A stretch of DNA of 64,000 nt from Paraburkholderia sp. CNPSo 3272 (GTDB lineage: Bacteria; Pseudomonadota; Gammaproteobacteria; Burkholderiales; Burkholderiaceae). The stretch's first letter is position 1; each line of letters starts with the position of its first letter. Location: positions 1-64,000 of the forward strand of contig NZ_JAMBPQ010000011.1 in the NCBI RefSeq assembly GCF_024206495.1, in the 5' to 3' direction. Below the pieces are notes generated by a model that searched no databases, had not been told where the DNA came from, and saw nothing but the letters and a program-made list of their open reading frames with translations. Made by a program: the position numbers and the translations under genes. Below are positions 56,611 to 64,000 of the stretch, piece after piece.

Positions 56611-58299
56611 ATGAAAAACTACGTCACATCTTCGAAAGTTCCATCGCCGACCGTCGATCTACTGTATGACTATGCTCCGTTTTTGGAGCGGGGCGCATCT
56701 GTTGGGGCAATCGGAACGCTTTCCTCGGATATCGCAAGTCCACGCGTTGCTATCGTGGGGGCAGGCGTCAGCGGCCTTGTGGCCGCGAACGAACTGATGC
56801 GAGCAGGTGTAGGCGACGTCACTGTGTTTGAAGCTCGCGATCGCATTGGCGGCAGGTTGTGGTCACAGCCGTTTGATTCAGAGCACCCAGATCTCATCGC
56901 CGAAATGGGCGCAATGCGGTTTCCTCCAAGTGCGACCGGTCTTTTTCATTACCTTGACCGGTACGATATTCCCACCACAGCATCGTTCCCCGATCCTGGA
57001 GTCGTTGATACGGAACTACATTATCGCGGCGTTCGCCATATCTGGCCGGCCGGAAATCCCCCACCGCCTCTATTCAGGCGTGTACACGAAGGCTGGAGAG
57101 CTCTCTTGCAGGATGGATGCGTGATCAATGGCACATCTCTCGTCGCGCCGGCCGAAATTACGGCCATGTTGAAATCGCAGCGCTTTAATGAGGCATGCGC
57201 CGCGTGGCAAACATGGCTGGATTTATTTCGCGACAGTTCGTTCTATGCCGCCATCGTCACCATTTTCACGGGTCCTTGCCCGCCTGGAGGTACTGCTTGG
57301 GAAAGGCCGTACGACTTCGAGCTATTTGGATCTCTTGGGATTGGCTCGGGTGGTTTTCTCTCCGTCTATCAGGCCGGATTCACCGAAATTTTGCGTCTCG
57401 TCATTAACGGTTACATGGACGATCAACGCCTCATCTCGTGCGGAATTTCAACGTTGGCTGAACGTATTGCAAACGAGAATATTTATGGAAGCACCGTCGC
57501 CGAACGGGTTCGCTTCAGCGGCGTCGGTCGCATCTACAAAGAAGGTGCAGAGATCAAGCTCGTGACCGACAATAACGAAATTGCGACCTTTGACCGGGTG
57601 ATCGTCACCAGCAACAACAGGGCGATGCAGATGGTTCATTGCTTGACAGATGACGAAACGTTTCTCAGCCGCGACGTTTCCAGAGCAGTCAGAGAAACTC
57701 ACCTGACTGGATCGTCAAAGCTCTTCATGCTCACCCGAGACAAGTTCTGGATAAACAAGAAACTGCCCGTCACCATCCAGTCTGACAGCTTCGCACGAGG
57801 CGTATACTGCCTTGATTACGAACCTCACAATCCAGATGGTCGGGGTGTGGTTTTGCTCAGCTACACTTGGGAGGACGACGCTCACAAGTTGCTGAGTGTT
57901 TCAGACAAAAAGGAGCGGTGCGAGTGCTTCGTCGACGACCTGTCTACCTTCCATCCAGAACTTGCGCGTCACCTCGTCCCTGCAGATGAGGACTATGAAC
58001 GCTGCGTCCTCCATCATGACTGGCTGACAGATCCGCATTCGTCCGGCGCCTTCAAGCTCAACTACCCAGGTGAGGATGTCTATTCGCAGCGTCTGTTTTT
58101 TCAATTCCAGACGGCAAACGATCCAGCAAGCGATACAGGGCTCTACTTGGCAGGATGCGGCTGTTCTTTCACCGGTGGGTGGATTGAGGGAGCCGTGCAG
58201 ACAGCGATCAACAGCGCATGCGCCGTTATACGTAGCGTCGGGGGTGATCTTTTACCTGGCAACCCTCTTGACGATATACGCAGTGCCTACTGCTACTAA
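56611..58299 (+). CDS. iaaM: Tryptophan 2-monooxygenase (indole-3-acetamide synthase)
   Basis: IaaM oxidises tryptophan to indole-3-acetamide, the first step of the plant-pathogen type auxin route. The 562-residue product has the FAD motif RVAIVGAGVSGLVAANELMR, FEARDRIGGRLWSQPFD, AEMGAMRFPPSATGLFHYLD and the closing GLYLAGCGCSFTGGWIEGAV, all as I recall in the Pseudomonas savastanoi IaaM, and the same length. AGGAGAGG precedes the ATG at 56611. iaaH follows after 35 bases. Confidence 0.95.
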   Translation: MKNYVTSSKVPSPTVDLLYDYAPFLERGASVGAIGTLSSDIASPRVAIVGAGVSGLVAANELMRAGVGDVTVFEARDRIGGRLWSQPFDSEHPDLIAEMGAMRFPPSATGLFHYLDRYDIPTTASFPDPGVVDTELHYRGVRHIWPAGNPPPPLFRRVHEGWRALLQDGCVINGTSLVAPAEITAMLKSQRFNEACAAWQTWLDLFRDSSFYAAIVTIFTGPCPPGGTAWERPYDFELFGSLGIGSGGFLSVYQAGFTEILRLVINGYMDDQRLISCGISTLAERIANENIYGSTVAERVRFSGVGRIYKEGAEIKLVTDNNEIATFDRVIVTSNNRAMQMVHCLTDDETFLSRDVSRAVRETHLTGSSKLFMLTRDKFWINKKLPVTIQSDSFARGVYCLDYEPHNPDGRGVVLLSYTWEDDAHKLLSVSDKKERCECFVDDLSTFHPELARHLVPADEDYERCVLHHDWLTDPHSSGAFKLNYPGEDVYSQRLFFQFQTANDPASDTGLYLAGCGCSFTGGWIEGAVQTAINSACAVIRSVGGDLLPGNPLDDIRSAYCY

Positions 58300-58334
58300 T
58301 ATCGCACTCCCCGACCTCCCACGTGCAAAATTTC

Positions 58335-59675
58335 ATGCATTTTCAAAACACTCTTGAATCGCTTTGCGACGTCATAATGTCTGGAACAGTTACAGCGGAA
58401 GAGATCCGGGATCGCGCACTGAACGCCGAAGCTAACCAGACACATCTAAACTGTTTCATACGTGCTCGCAGCCCGGAGGCGCACTTCGCGAGAGCGAGGG
58501 ACAATCTGAGAGGCGCGCCACTCTACGGCATTCCTTTTTCTACAAAGGACAATATCTGCGTCAAGGGACTCCCTGTAACCGCCGGGACACCGGGCATGGA
58601 AGATTGTATAGCCACACGCGACGCACTTGTGGTCAGAAAGCTCAAATCCCTCGGCGCCGTCGTCGCCGGCAAGAACAACATGCATGAACTGAGCTTTGGA
58701 ATCACGTCCGTCAATCCCCATTGGGGAACCGTGGGCAATCCGGCGGCTCCGGGCCATTTGGCCGGCGGAAGCAGCGGCGGCTGCGCCGCAGCTGTGGCAG
58801 CGGGTATTGTCCCGATGGCGATTGGAACCGACACTGGCGGCTCGGTGAGGATACCTGCGGCCTTTTGCGGCATAGCGGGTTTCAGACCAACAAGTGGCCG
58901 TTGGTCTTCAGCCGGAATCATTCCGGTTTCACGCACCAAGGATTCACCGGGCCTCCTGACGCGAACGGCAAAAGACGCTTTGTTTCTATACGACTTGCTG
59001 AGCTCCGATAGCCAAATCCCGTCAAAACAAACAAATACTCGCTGTCGAATCGGTCTTCCACGCTCCATGTGGGACGACTTGGATGATGATGTTCGGATGC
59101 ATTGCTGGCAGGCGATCAGGCGTCTCACTCGCGCAGGCTTTCAGTGCGTCGACCTCGATGACGCGGTTGTTTCCGAATTAAATAAGTTCGGCACTTTTAC
59201 TATTCCAGTCTACGAATTTTTTACGGACTTTCCGCGCGCACTGCTCTCGTTTGGATGGGGAAGTAGGGTTAATGCTGTGTTCGACAACATCCATGACAAG
59301 TGCGTGAGGAGCATCATTCACCAACACCTTGACGGAAGTCTGATCTCCGCGAAAGACTATACCGCCGCAGTACAGAACATTAACGCTTTGCGGCTACAAA
59401 TGAATGCGCTGCTCAACGCCCAAGGGATCGATTTTCTCGCTTATCCCACTGTCCCGCGCAGCACTCCTCACGTTAGCGATGCACAGCGTCCAGGACTGTT
59501 CGCAGACGTAATACGCAACACCGACCTCGCCAGCAATGTCGCAATGCCCTCCATTACCTTGCCTGTGGCGCCGAACGATGCATTACCCGTGGGAATAAGC
59601 CTTGATGCCGCACGCGGCCAAGACCGCCGGCTCCTCCTGATGGCAGCCGCTGTGGAAGAGATTCTTGCTTCGTAG
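58335..59675 (+). CDS. iaaH: Indoleacetamide hydrolase
   Basis: IaaH hydrolyses indole-3-acetamide to indole-3-acetic acid and ammonia. The amidase-signature catalytic residues are visible: Lys in IPFSTKDNICVKG, the first Ser in GHLAGGSSGGCAAAVAAG, and the nucleophile Ser in IGTDTGGSVRIPAAFCGIAG. AGKNNMHELSFGITS and NPHWGTVGNP are specific to the IaaH branch. The ATG at 58335 (MHFQNTLESL) resembles the family start; a GTG at 58323 is possible. Confidence 0.94.
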   Translation: MHFQNTLESLCDVIMSGTVTAEEIRDRALNAEANQTHLNCFIRARSPEAHFARARDNLRGAPLYGIPFSTKDNICVKGLPVTAGTPGMEDCIATRDALVVRKLKSLGAVVAGKNNMHELSFGITSVNPHWGTVGNPAAPGHLAGGSSGGCAAAVAAGIVPMAIGTDTGGSVRIPAAFCGIAGFRPTSGRWSSAGIIPVSRTKDSPGLLTRTAKDALFLYDLLSSDSQIPSKQTNTRCRIGLPRSMWDDLDDDVRMHCWQAIRRLTRAGFQCVDLDDAVVSELNKFGTFTIPVYEFFTDFPRALLSFGWGSRVNAVFDNIHDKCVRSIIHQHLDGSLISAKDYTAAVQNINALRLQMNALLNAQGIDFLAYPTVPRSTPHVSDAQRPGLFADVIRNTDLASNVAMPSITLPVAPNDALPVGISLDAARGQDRRLLLMAAAVEEILAS

Positions 59676-59746
59676 CGTACGCGACTTTCAGCCGCGCTGG
59701 CGCTGGACTTCCAAACGCTCACGCACTGCTCGGAGGTAAGCAATCC

Positions 59747-61093
59747 ATGCAGATTTCGTCGCAAAGAATAAGCATGCTTTTTGACGCGGGTAGCTTTGTG
59801 GACCATTATCCAAGAGCGGACGCCCACTTCCTCTGCGGCGAGGGACTAATCAATTCGGTCAAGTCGTTTCTGGTCATGAATCGTGGACAAGACTGTATGT
59901 TCAAGGGAGCCGGACAATGGCGTACCGCCGAGCAAATCATAAGCACAGTGAATCAGGCCCGGGACCAGCGGGCTCCGTTGATCTACATTCAGGATCATCC
60001 GGGAGAGGTGGGCAGTTTCGATACAACGAAAGTAATCTCGTCGGATATGTCGAGATTGCTTTTGTCTCCAGCAGGCATGGGCAGGGTCAGCGCGTCGCTT
60101 GCAGACTTCGCAGAAGCCAATCTGCTGATCTCAGCAATACTAGGACCGACGTCAGGCCCGTTGGCTCTTCCGATTATGCTCGCCGATCTGGTGTTGATGA
60201 CTGAGAAAGGGGCTCTATGTATGGGCCGTCCGGATATGGTGAAGGCGATGCTGGCTGAGCAGTCAGATCTGTATTCGCTTGGCGGAACAGACGTTCACTG
60301 CAGGGGCTCGGGGTCAGTTCAGCTCGCGTTCAAAGATGAACGCCGTTTATTTGAATGCGTAAGAGATTTTCTACGCTGCCTTGTCAAAGACACAGCGCTT
60401 GAATATGAGGAACCCGACGCAGTCGATTTTGAAAATCTGATTCCATCCAATCACCGCACCCCCTACGACATGCATCATTTGCTGCTCTCTTTTGTCGACA
60501 AAGGCAGCTTCACTGAAACAAACGCCGAATACGCGCGAGAAGCACTGACGGGCTATGCGCGCATTAAGGGACATTTCGCGGCAATCGTGGCAAACAACCC
60601 GCGATTCAACAGCGGCGCCATCCACCGGAAATCCGCGGCCAAGATGGCAAAGATGATAAACATTGCTGCAAAGACCAGCATGCCAATCATCTTCCTTGCC
60701 GACGTTCCCGGGTTCATGATAGGCAGGGAAGCTGAAAATAGCGGCATATTTTTGGCAGCAGCGGAGTTGTTCAGAGCACATGTCAGATGCAACGTACCTA
60801 AGCTACTCCTTGTCGTCCGAAAAGCCTACACCGGCGGCGTGTATGCGATGAGCGGCCCCGGATTCGATCCAATAGCCGTGCTGGCGTATCCCCAGGCGCA
60901 CATCGGCGTTTTTAGCGCGGACACGATGAGCAAAGTGATGTCTGGTGCTGAAGGCGCTATTAAAGACACTATGCGAAAGCTATCGGACGAGATCCAGAAT
61001 CCAAATCTCTTGAAGGCTGATGGCCTGATTACAGACGTAATAGAAATCGAAGAAACTAGACAACAGGTTGTCAGATATCTGTTTCCGACGTGA
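59747..61093 (+). CDS. Acyl-CoA carboxylase beta-type carboxyltransferase
   Basis: The 448-residue protein is a crotonase-fold carboxyltransferase: FLVMNRGQDCMFKGAG-like N-terminal half with ILGPTSGPLALPIMLADLVLM, and C-terminal half with IIFLADVPGFMIGREAENSG and VVRKAYTGGVYAMSGPGFDP. Such proteins transfer carboxyl from biotin to an acyl-CoA, usually with a biotin carboxylase/carrier subunit; none is encoded nearby. It is somewhat shorter than propionyl-CoA carboxylase beta chains (about 510). CGGAGG precedes the ATG. It follows iaaH by 71 bases, so it is probably co-transcribed. Confidence 0.88.
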   Translation: MQISSQRISMLFDAGSFVDHYPRADAHFLCGEGLINSVKSFLVMNRGQDCMFKGAGQWRTAEQIISTVNQARDQRAPLIYIQDHPGEVGSFDTTKVISSDMSRLLLSPAGMGRVSASLADFAEANLLISAILGPTSGPLALPIMLADLVLMTEKGALCMGRPDMVKAMLAEQSDLYSLGGTDVHCRGSGSVQLAFKDERRLFECVRDFLRCLVKDTALEYEEPDAVDFENLIPSNHRTPYDMHHLLLSFVDKGSFTETNAEYAREALTGYARIKGHFAAIVANNPRFNSGAIHRKSAAKMAKMINIAAKTSMPIIFLADVPGFMIGREAENSGIFLAAAELFRAHVRCNVPKLLLVVRKAYTGGVYAMSGPGFDPIAVLAYPQAHIGVFSADTMSKVMSGAEGAIKDTMRKLSDEIQNPNLLKADGLITDVIEIEETRQQVVRYLFPT

Positions 61094-61536
61094 CACGGTC
61101 TGTTCCTCACGGAAGATTTGAGCGTACGGCCGCGCCCAATGGCGCCTCGAAGAGGACCATTTTGCACCATCAAAAGCCCTCAGGAAGTTTGAGCAAAATC
61201 GAGGCTCTGACGATGCGCAATCAGCCATACCTGATCGTTTACCTCTACATAGAACCGGACTGCCGCCGCAGAATTTGGAAGAAGGTCGCAGAAACTCAGG
61301 TGCTCACGTGAAGTTGCGCGCCTGCGCCTTACTGCCATCGCGACGTTCCACGTACGTTGCCATGCCCGAGTTCCTGCATCGTGTCGGTAATTTGCGCGCA
61401 TGTCCCTGTTTCACCCGATCGTCTGTCGGGGACAACGTGGCGAAGACCGTCGCGCGTGCCAGCGAATTTGCTATCAGCCGCTAATCGTCGGCGTTGTCAG
61501 TCCAGCACCGGGACTTCTGACATTACCGCCTCGAGT
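61094..61536. other. Spacer after the auxin operon
   Basis: No convincing gene, promoter or terminator was seen in these 443 bases. It ends with the nine-base sequence GCCTCGAGT that is duplicated on the far side of the adjacent IS. Confidence 0.5.
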
Positions 61537-62647
61537 GGCGTTGTTGCATAAATCTGGCCGCGACATGCTGACGTTTACGCGCAACACCGTACGGGCGTGG
61601 CTCTGATAACAGTTCGGTTTCCTGCGTACATTCTCGATTTTTGCCGAGAAGATGCGCAAGGACACGACCAGCAAGCAATCGAGTTCGAAAGCCGAATACC
61701 GCGTCAAGAACTGGGCGCAGTACAACGCTGGCCTCATTGCTCGAGGGGACGTGACGGTTTAGATCGACCCAAGCCTGTTCGCGGCGCCCCCCCGAGCTGG
61801 ACGTACGTGCCCGTGGCCGCCCCTGCGTCTACCCGGATGCGCTCGTGCAGATGTTGCTCGGCCTCAAGCAGGTCTTTCGCCTGCCATTGCGCGCACTCCA
61901 AGGGTTCGCGCTCAGCCTGGGCAGCTTGCCTTCCCCGGCTTGCCGGTGCCGCCGCGCGCAGACCCTGAAGGTCGCGCTGCCAGTGCTGCACACCGGCGAG
62001 CCGTTGCACCTCGTCGTCGATAGTACTGGACTGAAGGTCTACGGCGAAGGCGAGTGGAAGGTCCGTAAACACGGCTGGTCCAAGCGCCGCACCTGGCGCA
62101 AGGTCCATCTGACGATGGACGCGAACACCGGCCAGATTTGCGCCGCGCTGATGACGCATCAGGACGAGGGAGATGGCGAAGTGCTGCCCGATTTGCTCGA
62201 CCAGATTCCCGCTGACGTGGCGATCGACACCGCTGGTGGCGACGGCGCCTACAACACCAGGCCGTGCCACGCGCAGATTGCCGCGCGCGCCGCTACGCCG
62301 TCTATTCCACCACGCGAGGGCGCAATGCCCTGGCCTGACAGCACGCCCGGTGCGGCGTGGCGCAATGCGGCCATCGATGCAATCGCCCAGAGCAGCAGGA
62401 GCGAATGGAAGCAAGAGAGCGGCTACCACCGGCGCTCGCTTGCAGAGACCCTGATGTACCGCCTCAAGATACTCACGGGCCCCTGCCTGTGGGCGCGCGC
62501 GATCGGCTCCCAGGCGACCGAGGTATCGATTCGTGCAGGCGTGCTCAACCGCATGGCGGCGCTCGCCGCCCGCAGTCCGTTCGTATCGCCTGAGGTTGAA
62601 AACATGGAGGCCACTTCGTCCCTATGCTCGATTTATGCAACAACGCC
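61537..62647 (+). mobile_element. IS903-group (IS5 family) element with 9-bp target duplication
   Basis: The 18-base tips GGCGTTGTTGCATAAATC at 61537 and its exact complement ending at 62647 are perfect inverted repeats. The flanks GCCTCGAGT at 61528-61536 and 62648-62656 are identical, the nine-base duplication made by the IS903 group. The element is 1111 bases long. It separates the auxin operon from the nod-box hydroxylase gene. Confidence 0.95.
61652..62599 (+). pseudogene. IS903-group transposase with internal stop and frameshift
   Basis: From ATG 61652 the frame reads MRKDTTSKQSSSKAEYRVKN then WAQYNAGLIARGDVTV, then TAG where a tryptophan is usual. A further shift at a CCCCCCC run near 61790 is needed to reach the frame with LVQMLLGLKQVFRLPLRALQ and VVDSTGLKVYGEGEWKVRKH, the DDE region, and ETLMYRLKILTGPCLWAR. 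So it is inactive unless rescued, although the ends and duplication are intact, implying a recent event. The 3' limit is approximate. Confidence 0.85.
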
Positions 62648-63023
62648 GCCTCGAGTACACCACTTAACTGGTCCCATAGAGGACGCCTTACAAACGATCG
62701 TCGGTTCTTTCGTACCTCGCCATCCGCTCAATTTATGATGTAGGACTATATCGGTGCGGCAGCCAGGAAAATCAAATCGTTAAATGCCAGCTGTCGTTTC
62801 TCGCGTGTCCCAGTGCCCAGATGTCCCTGAGAGACGAACTCGCCGCTGTGGGTTTCGTGCCACGCCAACCCCACTGTGGCGGTATAGGAATGACGGTCGA
62901 CCGCGATCAGATTGCCGTCGTGTCGTAGAAGAGCAGGGTCGGTGAACAGTGTGGCAATCAACTCTTGCAACAAATCCGTTGTGGCTGAATGCCGCCAGTA
63001 CTTACGACTGAGGTGCAAACGGC
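62648..63023. other. Spacer between IS903 element and nod box
   Basis: No gene could be assigned. A minus-strand frame at 62746-63066 (106 residues, containing NLIAVDRHSYTATVGLAWHE) has a plausible composition but matches no family I know and overlaps the nod box. It may be a gene remnant. Confidence 0.35.
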
Positions 63024-63070
63024 ATTTAGAACGCGGATGCCTCCGATCCAAACAATCAATTTTCACAATG
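63024..63070 (+). promoter_or_regulatory. Second nod box
   Basis: The 47-base site aligns with the nod-box consensus: GGATG, six bases, then GATCCAAACAATCAATTTT followed by CACAAT. It fits the consensus 3' half better than the nodB box does. It lies 265 bases before the hydroxylase ATG at 63335 and points toward it, so NodD should control that gene. Confidence 0.88.
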
Positions 63071-63334
63071 GCGCGAAGCGATGCATACTAGAACCTGCTG
63101 TGTAGTCGTCACTGTTATGGTTTGAAGTACTACGGTCCTGATGTTGCTTGACCTGCCAGGTGCAACCCGTGCACTACCGCCCGCACTTCCAATTGCATGC
63201 CGAGCCGGCATTTATAGGATACGCTGGGCCAAATAGTTTCGGACCTGTGAACCGACAGCTGTCAGGCCGCTGGCTGGCCAGTACCACTTTTACCTAGGCT
63301 CGCGCATAGAGCGCCGATTCGCCGGAGCAAATGA

Positions 63335-64000
63335 ATGCACGTTGTCGATATTGATCAGATGGCCCTGTTCTTCGTGAACTCATTTGAGCTCGTGATGGTC
63401 TTCGCTAACGTCTGCGTCGTACTCGAGCTGATCTTCCCGGCCTACCGCTACAGTTTTTCGTCATACATTCGGGGCGTGCGGAACTGGATAATCCGCATCG
63501 GTTGTGGTGCATTAATCTGGCACCTTTACGCTATGGGGCTGCAATGGCTAGGGGTGAAACCACTCCTGACAGTGGATTTTGGGGCGTTGCTCCATTCCGG
63601 CAACACGATCGCCGGGGTGTTTATGGCGGTTTTTTCTGGCGTTCTGGTTGCAATTGCCGGCGACTTCTTTTACTACTGGATGCACCGCGCGCAGCACGCA
63701 ATTCCGTTCCTGTGGCGCTTGCATGCGACTCATCACTCGATCCGCGAGTTGACTGCATGGAACTGTAATCATCACATTTCCGAACCGATTGTTTACGCGA
63801 TGTTTGTAGCACTGCCACTCGCGCTAATCCACTTCAAGTCCGGTGTCGTGCCCGCGGTTGCCATGACGCTAATTAGCTTTCAGGCGCATCTTTCTCACTC
63901 CAGCACGCGTGTGAATCTCGGGCCGCTCCGATACATCATCGGCGATAACCAGTTTCACCGCATTCACCACTCAATGGAATCGCATCACCGGCACCAAAAC
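63335..64000 (+). CDS. Fatty acid hydroxylase / sterol desaturase superfamily membrane protein (partial)
   Basis: An open frame begins with ATG at 63335, behind GGAGC at 63324-63328, and is still open at the right edge after 222 codons. It has several hydrophobic spans and the histidine clusters of integral-membrane diiron oxygenases: HRAQH, LHATHHS, and HRIHHSMESHH, with a further HH in NCNHHISEP. Members hydroxylate or desaturate lipids. The nod box upstream suggests a role in Nod factor acyl-chain modification or another flavonoid-induced lipid change. The C-terminus is outside the window. Confidence 0.85.
   Translation, partial: MHVVDIDQMALFFVNSFELVMVFANVCVVLELIFPAYRYSFSSYIRGVRNWIIRIGCGALIWHLYAMGLQWLGVKPLLTVDFGALLHSGNTIAGVFMAVFSGVLVAIAGDFFYYWMHRAQHAIPFLWRLHATHHSIRELTAWNCNHHISEPIVYAMFVALPLALIHFKSGVVPAVAMTLISFQAHLSHSSTRVNLGPLRYIIGDNQFHRIHHSMESHHRHQN

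Noticed and set aside
62746..63066. Minus-strand frame of 106 residues with protein-like composition
   Set aside because: No family is recognisable, it has no clear ribosome-binding site, and its first codons lie on the opposite strand of the nod box. It is mentioned as a possible remnant but not called as a gene.

Overview
The window is part of a symbiosis plasmid or island of a beta-rhizobium. It carries a full nitrogenase region (nifHDK, nifENX, nifB, nifA, nifV, nifQ, fixABCX) and, in the same 64 kb, a nodulation operon in the order nodB-C-I-J-H-A-S-U-APS kinase with nodD divergent behind a nod box. From general knowledge of gene order, the combination resembles Mimosa-nodulating Paraburkholderia and Cupriavidus. 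No rRNA, tRNA, CRISPR or replication gene was seen, so genus and replicon cannot be fixed from this sequence.

Layout. 1-3.05 kb is insertion-sequence debris: an ISL3 element cut by the window edge and inserted in an IS701 copy, IS21 and IS110 scraps, and an IS5/IS427-type element. 3.15-7.2 kb is nifHDK (minus strand). A regulatory region with two sigma-54 promoters separates it from a divergent unit of an unknown protein, an ankyrin protein and an FmdB-type zinc ribbon. 9.25-13.9 kb is a neprosin-family gene split by IS701 and IS110 copies. 14.2-17.9 kb is nifB-fdxN-HesB/IscA-nifZ-nifT and two small genes (minus). 18.3-23.9 kb is nifV, a frameshifted nifW, fixABCX and a companion gene (plus). 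24.0-27.3 kb is a nested set of elements: IS110 holding IS630, which holds an ORF-less group II intron. 27.6-34.0 kb is nifA and nifE-N-X-fdxB-nifQ (minus), with NifX fused to a DUF683/CCE_0567-like domain. 34.4-39.1 kb is a LysR gene and a divergent three-gene operon: a haem-oxygenase-like diiron protein and two ATP-grasp ligases. A decayed IS5 element lies between this operon and nodD. 40.8-50.0 kb is the nod box and nod operon, followed by a NodT-type outer-membrane channel with an RND efflux system (50.1-55.9 kb). 56.6-61.1 kb is iaaM-iaaH (auxin by the indole-3-acetamide route) plus a carboxyltransferase. An IS903-type element follows, then a second clear nod box before a membrane fatty-acid hydroxylase/sterol-desaturase gene that runs off the right edge.

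How it works together. NifA, which has the cysteine pattern of oxygen-sensitive NifA proteins, should drive sigma-54 promoters before nifH, the divergent 7.6-kb unit, nifB, nifV and nifE. NifB, NifEN, NifX, NifQ and NifV supply FeMo-cofactor parts (core, scaffold, Mo, homocitrate), NifHDK is the enzyme, and FixABCX with the ferredoxins supplies electrons. NodD, through nod boxes, should induce a Nod factor predicted to be N-methylated (NodS), carbamoylated (NodU) and sulfated (NodH with APS kinase), exported by NodIJ. The accessory genes between and after these blocks (diiron/ATP-grasp operon, iaaMH-carboxyltransferase, nod-box hydroxylase, RND pump) are the most likely places for undescribed symbiotic functions.
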